Below, piece by piece: positions 25,801 through 31,462 of a stretch of DNA of 31,462 bases. This DNA comes from an uncultured Lachnospiraceae bacterium (lineage in GTDB: Bacteria > Bacillota_A > Clostridia > Lachnospirales > Lachnospiraceae). The position numbers and the translations under genes were made by a program. The stretch spans positions 1-31,462 of the forward strand of contig CAJUDN010000006.1 of assembly GCA_910585355.1 (NCBI GenBank), written 5' to 3'. Below the pieces are notes generated by a model. It worked only from the letters and a program-made list of their open reading frames with translations. It did not search any database and was not told the origin of the DNA. How positions within the stretch are numbered: position 1 is the stretch's first letter; every line of letters starts with the position of its first letter.

Positions 25801-27860
25801 ATCTGCTTTCCTGTATCCAGACGCAGATTTGTAAAAATCCGGTACTGTAAAAACAGCATGGTCATAGAATCCGGCTTCATCTCCTCGGCAGCCCGGCGCA
25901 CCCGTTCATAGCATTTATGCCCCGGCGTTAGGGCTTCTGTCAGTACCCTTAAAGAACGAACAGCCGCGATTCTCACCTTTTCATCCGGATAATTTATCTG
26001 CTCCGCCGCAAACATCACCAGCTTTTCCAGGCAATCCTCCTTTTTGTAAAGCTCCAGGGGAAGGGAGTATACGGCATCCAAAAGATAAAAGAGAGAATCA
26101 TCCGAAAACGTATATCTGTCCGAAAGTTCCGTAACACCTGCCGTTTTGGCGGGCGTTCGGCTTTCACCAGACGGCAAGGTATACCCTTCCGGGCTTCCCG
26201 TAACACCTGCCCTTCGAGCGGGCGTTCGACTTTCGCCCAACGGCAAAGTATGCTTTCCGTCAAACCATTCCATGAATACCTCAAAATACTCATCCCGCAC
26301 CGTTTCCGAGCTGCGTTCCAGAGCAGCAATCAAAACAAATTTCAGCGAATTCTGGATTCTCCTTTTCTGCTGAAGCGTCAGGCGATAGTCCGGGCAGATC
26401 AGCTTGGTCATATACTCGTCCCAGAGGTCAAGAGCCGTTTTTTCATCCGGATCCGGAATATTGGCCGGCAGCTCTTTTCGGTATCCGGCGTTGAAGTCCG
26501 CAAACATTTTTCCGATCAGAGCCGCCGCCTGTCTGCGGATATCGCCCTCTCTGTTTAGCAGAAGCTCATATAAGAACTTTATGGTCTGCTGCTTCTGTCT
26601 GTGGTTTAAATGAATGGAGTATTCATTGAAAATATTCAGGTACGCACGGACATTTTTCCAGTCCTTTTCGCTTCGCGCCGCCTCCAGGATATTCCCGAAC
26701 TGCCGCTCAGTTCCGAGACGGTGCATGACATCAATATTATGTTCAATCCCAAGGAACACAAAAGAACGGACGATCTCGTCGCTGTTCTGGATTACAATAT
26801 TCTTTGCTTTTTCCGGCGCGGGCGGATTTCCGCTCAAATCCGTATCCACACCCAGAGACCGCATATATTTTTCAAATTCATGAAGCCTTGCATAAACCAC
26901 GCGGTAACGATTGCGTTTGGCTTCATCCACATTGTCAAGCTTAGATAGAATTACGTCGAAGGAGTCTTTCAAAGTGTAAATTTTAGTGATTTCTTTTCCG
27001 TCTGCTCCGCGCATCTGTTTTACACGGAAATCTGCATAAATTAGCACCAGAGACTCCACTGAAATATTGTCCAGCTCCAGGTCCCAGGTAGAGTGATTGG
27101 CTGCAATATGGCCGATGCTTTCCATATGATAAGCGGTGAACCACTGATTCGTATAATAATAATGAAGATACGGAACACGCTCGTTTGGTTTGCAGCCGAA
27201 TTTGCCCAGATCATGGCCTGCGGCCGCGCCGGATGCCAGGGCAAGGTCAATAGGAACTCCGGCTTTATAGAGCCCTCTGGCCACATGCATGGCCACGTAG
27301 TGAACTCCCGCGATATGCCCCAGGGTCTCAAAGGGAGTTGCCTCACGGTTTAAACGCATCATCTCATAAATATATTGATTTCGGAATTCCTTTACAAAAT
27401 GTCCATATTCTCCTGCACGATCGCAGGATGCATATTCCTCCTCAGAAAGCAGTTCAAAATCATCATATGGATTGAAAGGCAAAGCCTTTCTTTCCTCATC
27501 AAAGAAAAACCGGAGCAGATTCAGGTAAAGAAGCGCACCTGCCGCATAGGGGGCCGCTTTCTTTTCGAACTCCGGATCTGGATACAGAATATGAGTCGCA
27601 AATTTATAGGTAAAGGAAATCCATCCTTCCTCGGGTTCCACCGAAAGGGCCCATAATTCGGGTCTGCAAAGTTCCAGGATCTCTTTGCAGGTAAATCTCT
27701 TTTTTATGGGAAACAGGGTTTCAAAAGCCTCTTCCCACTTGTCTCTCACAAAAATTTCCTGCATGGTCCGACGGCTTAAGCCGCCGCTTTTTAAAAACTC
27801 ACGGTCAAACAGCCGCGCGGCCAGTTCCGTTACCAAATGACGAGTATGTTTGCTTCGCAT
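22869..27860 (-). CDS. Giant multidomain protein: HD hydrolase, helical repeats, NadD-like transferase, PRTase-like
   Basis: This 1663-residue soluble protein has no signal peptide or membrane segment. By eye: residues about 190-300 form an HD-type phosphohydrolase (AAAGHDLGKFG near 218). Residues about 360-930 are helical, Arg/Leu-rich and HEAT-like (AAVRSLRVLTEAL, VALDTLGVLLECYA). Residues about 955-1150 form a NadD/cytidylyltransferase-like domain (VAFFPGTFDPFTLSHKE with T-L-S-H in place of HxGH; VVGSDVIHN; ISSTKIRENI). Residues about 1170-1330 look acetyltransferase-like. Residues about 1460-1560 contain RPVILVDDLVHKADRL, a phosphoribosyltransferase-type PRPP motif. The combination suggests nucleotide or nicotinamide-cofactor salvage or repair on one scaffold (inference). 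Start ATG 27860 has AGAGGTGAT upstream and a good promoter. A 23-codon tandem duplication lies near residue 550. The function is not known to me. Confidence 0.75.
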   Translation of the reverse strand: MRSKHTRHLVTELAARLFDREFLKSGGLSRRTMQEIFVRDKWEEAFETLFPIKKRFTCKEILELCRPELWALSVEPEEGWISFTYKFATHILYPDPEFEKKAAPYAAGALLYLNLLRFFFDEERKALPFNPYDDFELLSEEEYASCDRAGEYGHFVKEFRNQYIYEMMRLNREATPFETLGHIAGVHYVAMHVARGLYKAGVPIDLALASGAAAGHDLGKFGCKPNERVPYLHYYYTNQWFTAYHMESIGHIAANHSTWDLELDNISVESLVLIYADFRVKQMRGADGKEITKIYTLKDSFDVILSKLDNVDEAKRNRYRVVYARLHEFEKYMRSLGVDTDLSGNPPAPEKAKNIVIQNSDEIVRSFVFLGIEHNIDVMHRLGTERQFGNILEAARSEKDWKNVRAYLNIFNEYSIHLNHRQKQQTIKFLYELLLNREGDIRRQAAALIGKMFADFNAGYRKELPANIPDPDEKTALDLWDEYMTKLICPDYRLTLQQKRRIQNSLKFVLIAALERSSETVRDEYFEVFMEWFDGKHTLPLGESRTPARRAGVTGSPEGYTLPSGESRTPAKTAGVTELSDRYTFSDDSLFYLLDAVYSLPLELYKKEDCLEKLVMFAAEQINYPDEKVRIAAVRSLRVLTEALTPGHKCYERVRRAAEEMKPDSMTMLFLQYRIFTNLRLDTGKQMEILYGNDVVSDIFLENLKSATPWIIKAVNIKLLADQVDHGKREHLLHICAHFSNLIKVSEQVGVRHDAGRALLRLAHLLTTDQRNEIAVELLKGLEVGEYEFSKYIPEYLGEFALWLPPEQLDDLIERLHVLLASANERIVSVALDTLGVLLECYARYPGRFEEPAEVAHDRKIQLLGLILSCLANYREQVRQEAMLVIGQHVFGSEEMSERDKNDLFSLCSKKLLFLLNENKGGELSLYYRAATLSHVSRFMSRYQIFSGSVGLKGRYKVAFFPGTFDPFTLSHKEIARKIRELGFTVFLAIDEFSWSKKTQPHLVRRQIVNMSVADEFYVHLFPEDTPINIANPVDLKRLKDIFSEEEVYIVVGSDVIHNASSYKKEPCENSIHSFNHIVFRRAGEEHPEDLYHRITGKVEELELPPDLEDISSTKIRENIDNHRDISSLIDPVVQEYIYHKGLYLREPEFKPILRAKAISFENVPCTDDQVLTEIENTVLYAHPDAEAILTRIGREKDQLILLRNTMEGARAVGFVSYRELKSEELFSVLRDMELANAVRRRTSREVLMITGIFMRESEIRDGEAIRDSAQLLLVEVVTQALARNLSFAMFVAERGLTSKEVIFALERQGFVRPMGREDSEKRIVYMADMHEPLLLLHNLETTIKEPFASSAAVLKAIERNHKKLQLTMTKLYPGNLVLSLSSGIMHHRLVDRITALNDVPREHMVPRTLGENMCVPFGKILRGKVVPNTVTKTLHTDKVYEPDLQDYSIEPFPYYSPLESQIKTIKSFDRPVILVDDLVHKADRLQALAPSLREAGITVKKVVVGVISGYGRDLMQTFQLPVESIYSMPNLRQWFVESTLYPFIGGDTVRREDMKVAGLQSSVNMILPYATPRLTGCSREALFEFSACCIENARDLLQVLESEYRKRFAKNLTLSRLSEAVILPLCPDKGSCMEYDENLAASVYLENDLEMLGRMKEFMMQG
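26131..26268 (-). repeat. In-frame 69-bp duplicated segment inside the giant gene
   Basis: Two units of 69 bp (26131-26199 and 26200-26268) are similar over their first roughly 54 bp, beginning GTAACACCTGCC and containing GCGGGCGTTCG and ACGGCAA. They encode two 23-residue copies, TLPLGESRTPARRAGVTG and TLPSGESRTPAKTAGVTE. The period is a multiple of three, so the frame is kept. The segment is Pro/Gly/Arg-rich and unlike the helical repeats around it. Confidence 0.8.
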
Positions 27861-27893
27861 GAAATCACCTCTGCTTCTTCGCTTAATAGTACT

Positions 27894-27922
27894 AGTATAA
27901 TGAATGGGGGCATTATTTTCAA
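27894..27922 (-). promoter_or_regulatory. Sigma-A promoter of the three-gene giant-protein unit
   Basis: On the minus strand TTGAAA (complement of 27917-27922) and TATACT (complement of 27894-27899) are 17 nt apart, about 35 nt before the ATG at 27860. The leader is short, so no riboswitch is expected. Confidence 0.7.
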
Positions 27923-28012
27923 GAAATTTCTTATATTATTCTGCTGCATGCCGTAACAGCTCAGAGAGCAGTGCAGCCGCTATATATTTCCAATTTTTAT
28001 TTATATTTTTTC

Positions 28013-28041
28013 TTGACATTTCGGCACATGTTTGCTAATAT
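28013..28041 (+). promoter_or_regulatory. Sigma-A promoter of the perR-like gene
   Basis: A consensus -35 TTGACA (28013-28018) and -10 TAATAT (28036-28041) are separated by 17 nt. Transcription would start near 28048, inside the palindrome that follows. Confidence 0.8.
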
Positions 28042-28046
28042 TTCAA

Positions 28047-28067
28047 TAACAATTATTATTATTGTTA
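28047..28067 (+). promoter_or_regulatory. Fur/PerR-type operator at the perR-like start site
   Basis: A perfect palindrome TAACAAT-N7-ATTGTTA covers the predicted transcription start. Its size and A/T-rich dyad resemble Fur-family boxes. A repressor bound here would block the promoter, so autoregulation by the downstream regulator is likely. Confidence 0.65.
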
Positions 28068-28094
28068 CTAAAAGGAAGGAGGGAATGAGAGGGA

Positions 28095-28490
28095 ATGAAA
28101 ACCCTGAAATACAGCCGACAGAGAGAATCCATAAAAACCTGTCTGAAGAACCGAACCGATCATCCCACTGCCGACGCCCTTTACCTTTCCATCCGTGAAG
28201 AGTTCCCCAATATCAGTCTGGGAACGGTATACCGGAATTTAAATCTTCTGGCGAATCTGGGGGAAATTTCCAGATTTTCCTGCGGAGACGGTTCCGAACA
28301 TTTTGATTACCGTACGGAGTCGCATTATCATTTTATATGTAAGACCTGTGGCAGGATCCATGATCTCCCCATTAGTCTGGTGCAGGAAACATCCGATCTT
28401 CTGACGGAACCGGTATCGGGGCGGGTGGATTCCCACACAATTTTCTTTTACGGGGAATGCGAGATGTGTCAGCAGAAAAAAACGAATTAA
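28095..28490 (+). CDS. perR: Fur-family peroxide/metal regulator, PerR-like
   Basis: This 131-residue DNA-binding repressor has an N-terminal winged helix ending in SLGTVYRNLNLLANLGEI (residues 41-58), then the metal-sensing region HFDYRTESHYHFIC. The structural zinc site has two CxxC pairs: CKTC (82-85) and CEMC (122-125). The segment GRIHDLP has Asp at the position where PerR carries Asp and Fur usually Glu, which favours PerR. By family knowledge PerR senses peroxide through iron-catalysed His oxidation and represses detoxification genes. The gene directly precedes a rubrerythrin gene that has its own similar operator. ATG 28095 is used (GAGAGGGA and AAGGAGGG upstream). A Fur or Zur role cannot be excluded from sequence alone. 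Confidence 0.8.
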   Translation: MKTLKYSRQRESIKTCLKNRTDHPTADALYLSIREEFPNISLGTVYRNLNLLANLGEISRFSCGDGSEHFDYRTESHYHFICKTCGRIHDLPISLVQETSDLLTEPVSGRVDSHTIFFYGECEMCQQKKTN

Positions 28491-28493
28491 GTA

Positions 28494-28522
28494 TTGACAA
28501 GAAACGATTCTTGTGATATATT
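28494..28522 (+). promoter_or_regulatory. Sigma-A promoter of rubrerythrin
   Basis: TTGACA (28494-28499) and TATATT (28517-28522) are 17 nt apart. The -35 begins only 4 nt after the perR-like stop. Such a strong promoter fits high expression of an oxygen-defence protein. Confidence 0.8.
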
Positions 28523-28530
28523 AAAATCAG

Positions 28531-28548
28531 TAATAATTACTATTATTA
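28531..28548 (+). promoter_or_regulatory. PerR-type operator before rubrerythrin
   Basis: The perfect dyad TAATAAT-TACT-ATTATTA lies just after the -10 box, over the predicted start site. It resembles the PerR-box pattern of A/T-rich half sites and the palindrome upstream of the regulator, suggesting shared repression. Confidence 0.6.
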
Positions 28549-28577
28549 AATAATGAGAATAAAAAGGAGAGAATAAC

Positions 28578-29120
28578 ATGAAAAAATTTGTATGTACTGT
28601 ATGTGGTTATGTTCACGAAGGTGACGCTGCTCCGGAAAAGTGCCCTGTATGTAACGCTCCGGCTTCCAAGTTCACGGAGCAGAGCGGCGAGATGAGCTGG
28701 GCCGCTGAGCATGTTGTAGGTGTTGCTCAGGGTGTAAGCGAAGATATCCTTGCAGACTTAAGAGCGAACTACGAGGGCGAGTGCAGAGAAGTTGGTATGT
28801 ACCTTGCTATGGCAAGAGTTGCACACAGAGAGGGCTATCCGGAGATCGGTCTTTACTGGGAGAAGGCTGCTTATGAAGAGGCAGAGCATGCCGCTAAATT
28901 TGCAGAGCTTCTTGGTGAAGTCGTAACTGACAGCACAAAGAAGAACCTCGAAATGAGAGTTGAGGCTGAAAACGGCGCCACTGCCGGCAAGACAGACCTT
29001 GCCAAGAGAGCAAAAGCCGCAAACCTTGACGCAATCCATGACACGGTTCATGAGATGGCCCGCGACGAGGCAAGACACGGCAAGGCATTTGCTGGTCTGT
29101 TAAAGAGATACTTCGGTTAA
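28578..29120 (+). CDS. Reverse rubrerythrin
   Basis: This 180-residue cytosolic non-heme iron peroxidase reduces hydrogen peroxide (and possibly oxygen) in anaerobes. The domain order is reversed compared with classical rubrerythrin: the rubredoxin-like FeS4 site comes first (CTVCGY, Cys6 and Cys9; KCPVC, Cys22 and Cys25), followed by the ferritin-like four-helix diiron domain with Glu/His ligands in YEGECREVGMYLAMARVA, EKAAYEEAEHAAKFAE and ARDEARHGKAF. This is the clostridial revRbr type. AGGAGAG precedes ATG 28578. Strong codon bias (many AAG, GCT and GTT) fits high expression. It follows the PerR-like gene and ends with a good terminator. Confidence 0.93.
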   Translation: MKKFVCTVCGYVHEGDAAPEKCPVCNAPASKFTEQSGEMSWAAEHVVGVAQGVSEDILADLRANYEGECREVGMYLAMARVAHREGYPEIGLYWEKAAYEEAEHAAKFAELLGEVVTDSTKKNLEMRVEAENGATAGKTDLAKRAKAANLDAIHDTVHEMARDEARHGKAFAGLLKRYFG

Positions 29121-29173
29121 GAAGAAATGTCGTAAAATCAAAGGGTTCCAGTTAAAAAAGTAAATTTAGATTA

Positions 29174-29213
29174 GGCGGTATAGCCCCGATTACAAGGGCT
29201 GTACCGTCTTTTT
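29174..29213 (+). terminator. Intrinsic terminator after rubrerythrin
   Basis: The 13-bp stem GGCGGTATAGCCC / GGGCTGTACCGTC (two G-U pairs) with a 9-nt loop is followed at once by TTTTT (29209-29213). It lies about 50 nt after the rubrerythrin stop. Confidence 0.9.
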
Positions 29214-29652
29214 AAGTTCCTATGCGCCTTGTCGTTTCGGTTCCGTGGCAGAAAGAAAATTGATTTCCCGCCTCAGCATCAGCAATCATCTGACTGAACA
29301 TGGGGCAGTCTCATTTACGTCTGCTCTCCTCCATACCCATCTCTCCCTTTGTGAAAAACCAAACATGCAGATACAATAAGACCGCCCACAACGGCAAGTT
29401 GAAACTTGGTCTATGTATCTGCATGAAAAAATATGTGCAGTATTCAATTTCACATCCTGATAACGCAAACGGTCAATAGATCTAGAAAAGAAAGTTCCTG
29501 CACTTAACCCTTTGCTAAAGGTTTGCACTCCATACACGTTCTTATTCTGTCAAACAAAGTTTTTGTCGCACATACCTTCAGCATCTATTACACAAAGAAT
29601 CCATCCGTGCCAAAAAGATGGTTAAGCTCTTCAGTCAGCCATACCTTCTTTA
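29214..29652. other. Gene-free interval between rubrerythrin terminator and chemoreceptor
   Basis: No reading frame here has a ribosome site or recognisable protein similarity, and I see no tRNA. The only structure found is the inverted repeat at 29364-29425. It may be the 3' untranslated region of the chemoreceptor plus decayed DNA. Confidence 0.4.
29364..29425. repeat. Inverted repeat, possible terminator of the chemoreceptor
   Basis: CATGCAGATACA (29364-29375) pairs with TGTATCTGCATG (29414-29425), and AGACC/GGTCT extends the stem inward across a one- or two-base bulge. On the minus strand it is followed by TTTGGTTTTTC, so it could end the chemoreceptor transcript about 230 nt after the stop. 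A small repeat element is the alternative. Confidence 0.5.
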
Positions 29653-31462
29653 TTACAGTCCATTGCCTTGGCCGTTGTATTTTTGGGGGCAACCACTTGC
29701 TGGCAATGGAATCTGCCGCGCGGCGTATTCTGGGATGTTCACATCAGGCCTCCGGTCAATCCGGAAGCTGCCGATAAGTCCGTTTAACGCCCGCGCCTGC
29801 TGGGACAGCTCTTTGGAAACGGCCGCGCTTTTTTCTGCGGCTGTGGAATTATTCTGGACCACCGCCGAGATCTCCTTGACTCCCTCTTCAACCATAGAGA
29901 TCATTTCCGACTGCTGGACGCTTGCGGAGGCAATTCCATCCATCAGCGTTTTGATGGACTGGATGCAGCCGTTAATATCCTGCATAGCGGAAACGACAAG
30001 GTCCGTAGATTCCGTTCCTGTTTTGGCGCTCTGAATGGAGCTGCTGATTAAGTTATTGGTATTCTGGGCGGCCTCAGCGGATTTGGCTGCCAGCGTACGC
30101 ACCTCATCCGCCACAACGGAAAAGCCTTTTCCCGCGCTGCCGGCGCGTGCTGACTCCACCGCGGCGTTCAGTGCCAGGATATTGGTCTGGAGGGCAATAT
30201 CGGTAATTGTTTTAATGATGCTGCCGATTTGGGCTGAGGACTGGTCAATACTCTTTGTGGCTGCGATGAGCTGCTCCATTTTCATATCCGCCTCGGATGC
30301 GAAGTCGGTAGCCCGGTCCACCAGCTCGCTGGCATCGTTGCAGCGTACGGCGCTGCTTTGAATCCGGGCGGTAATTGCGGAGATATTTGTCATCAGCCCC
30401 TCCACTGAGGCGGCCTGCTCCGCCGCGCCCTGAGCCAGCGCCTGAGCGCCTGAGGACACCTGTTCCGCGCTGATATCCATTTGACTGGCTACATGGGATA
30501 TATCGCGGATTATGTTCACCAGATTAGCGTGGATGGATTGCAGGCTTGCGGAGAGGGCTTTGAAGTCACCGATATAGTAGGCCTCATTTTCCGTGACATC
30601 GACGGTAAAATTCCCCTTTGCCATTTGGCCGAGTATACGCCCCACGTCTTCAATGGTTTTACGCAGGCAGTCGCAGACTCTATGCGTGGTCTGGGCAATC
30701 ATACCGATTTCGTCTGAGCGGCCGTAAAAGGGTTCGAGCTCCTGGTCGGCGGAGAGGTTCAGGTCTCCCAGGCGGCCGATGGCACGTTCCACCACCATCA
30801 GCTCGCGCCCTTCCCGGTGCAGGAGCAGCAAGGTAAGCAAAATAACGGCGGCGGCCATAACGGCGCACAGGACGCCTGTCAGCAAACGCACGTTTGTCAC
30901 GGCGGAAAAGACCTCCGTAGCGTTGTCCCTGACCATGAAAACCCAGCCCCGGTCCTTCAGGAACTTGTAGACCACAAGCTGTTCCACTCCGTTTTCATCC
31001 CGGTAAGAGTATGTGCTGGCCTGCGTGCTGCCGTCGGCGCGGATGCGCTTCAGGATTTCGAGATAACCGGCGTCGGTGGTTTCTGTGTTCAGGAGCGCGT
31101 CGTCTTCGTGATAGAGATAGACGCCGGTGTCCACATTCAAAAAGACATATTCGCTGTCCGGCAGACCCTTGATATCCAGATTCAGCAGCGCGTCCATAAG
31201 GTGGCTGGCATAAACGCCCGCGCCCACATAGCCGATGCACTGCTGCCCCTCGAATATGGGGTAGTACATGGATAATATCATACTTCCGGTACCTGGAGAT
31301 TTCATAATGCCAAGATTGGTCAGCTCATACCGGGACAGGATGGTGTTCTGGAATGTATTCAACGAATCTCCGGAACGGGTTGTCATACCAATAGCGCCAG
31401 GAGAGGTATGCGTCAGAACATGGGTGCCGGGCGTAGCGATGTAGAGCCCCTCGAATACGCCT
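29653..31462 (-). CDS. Methyl-accepting chemotaxis protein (5' end outside window)
   Basis: The frame stays open to the right edge, so the N terminus is missing; at least 602 residues are visible. The visible part begins inside an extracellular Cache-type sensor domain (EGLYIATPGTHVLTH, then GMTTRSGDSLNTFQN, QQCIGYVGAGVYASHLMDAL). A membrane helix (TGVLCAVMAAAVILLTLLLL) and a HAMP-like linker follow (LGDLNLSADQELEPFYGRSD). The signalling coiled coil then has the highly conserved hairpin tip IALQTNILALNAAVESARAG, GKGFSVVADEVRTLA and Ala/Glu-rich methylation helices. It signals to CheA/CheW and so to motility; the ligand is unknown. ATG 31386 lies within the sensor domain and is not the start. 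There is no C-terminal pentapeptide of the NWETF type. Confidence 0.9.
   Translation of the reverse strand, partial: GVFEGLYIATPGTHVLTHTSPGAIGMTTRSGDSLNTFQNTILSRYELTNLGIMKSPGTGSMILSMYYPIFEGQQCIGYVGAGVYASHLMDALLNLDIKGLPDSEYVFLNVDTGVYLYHEDDALLNTETTDAGYLEILKRIRADGSTQASTYSYRDENGVEQLVVYKFLKDRGWVFMVRDNATEVFSAVTNVRLLTGVLCAVMAAAVILLTLLLLHREGRELMVVERAIGRLGDLNLSADQELEPFYGRSDEIGMIAQTTHRVCDCLRKTIEDVGRILGQMAKGNFTVDVTENEAYYIGDFKALSASLQSIHANLVNIIRDISHVASQMDISAEQVSSGAQALAQGAAEQAASVEGLMTNISAITARIQSSAVRCNDASELVDRATDFASEADMKMEQLIAATKSIDQSSAQIGSIIKTITDIALQTNILALNAAVESARAGSAGKGFSVVADEVRTLAAKSAEAAQNTNNLISSSIQSAKTGTESTDLVVSAMQDINGCIQSIKTLMDGIASASVQQSEMISMVEEGVKEISAVVQNNSTAAEKSAAVSKELSQQARALNGLIGSFRIDRRPDVNIPEYAARQIPLPASGCPQKYNGQGNGL

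Noticed and set aside
26131..26268. Frame-disrupting insertion making the giant gene a pseudogene
   Set aside because: Each unit is 69 bp and the frame continues through both copies without a stop.
29214..29652. Small genes in the interval before the chemoreceptor
   Set aside because: Short frames on both strands lack ribosome sites and recognisable sequence.

Overview
The window looks like a chromosomal segment of an anaerobic, gut-type Firmicute, most likely a Lachnospiraceae (Clostridium cluster XIVa). This rests on family-level recognition by eye: a type III glutamine synthetase, reverse rubrerythrin behind a PerR-like regulator, the clostridial form of FeoB, class II aldolase, and a choline-binding GH25 lysozyme. 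No rRNA, tRNA, phage gene, transposase or CRISPR array was seen.

Layout. (1) 1-12.7 kb is a cell-envelope region. A fused HTH/LicC/LicA-like protein (404-2254, +) would activate choline. Facing it is a minus-strand cluster (9986 down to 2389): a TagB-like glycerophosphotransferase, a TarI/IspD-like cytidylyltransferase, an extended SDR epimerase, a TagF-glycosyltransferase fusion, and a pyruvyltransferase fused to a GDPD-like domain that lacks its catalytic histidines. The cluster is interrupted by an acyltransferase remnant and a 166-bp fold-back repeat. A secreted GH25 lysozyme with about 14 choline-binding repeats (10496-12487, +) diverges from it. Together they suggest a phosphocholine-decorated, teichoic-acid-like polymer and an enzyme that docks on it. 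(2) 12.7-17.6 kb holds core metabolism on the minus strand: glnN, fba and thrC. The glnN leader has an attenuator-like hairpin and a second, degenerate copy of the fold-back repeat. (3) 17.7-20.2 kb has an sfsA 3' remnant and then overlapping feoA-feoB (+). (4) 20.4-27.9 kb is a three-gene minus-strand unit: a 1663-residue multidomain protein (HD hydrolase, helical-repeat, NadD-like nucleotidyltransferase, acetyltransferase-like and phosphoribosyltransferase-like regions), a lactate/malate-dehydrogenase-like protein and a two-domain FMN-reductase-like protein. This is the least explained part and the best candidate for a new system. (5) 28.0-29.2 kb holds a PerR-like gene and a rubrerythrin gene, each with a strong promoter and a palindromic operator just after its -10 box. 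(6) 29.65-31.46 kb is a chemoreceptor (minus strand) that runs off the right edge.

Convergent gene ends at 2.3, 12.65 and 20.3 kb all carry long inverted repeats. The first two are clearly one sequence family. Several starts were moved from the longest possible ORF to the codon served by the best Shine-Dalgarno sequence; the reasons are given per gene.
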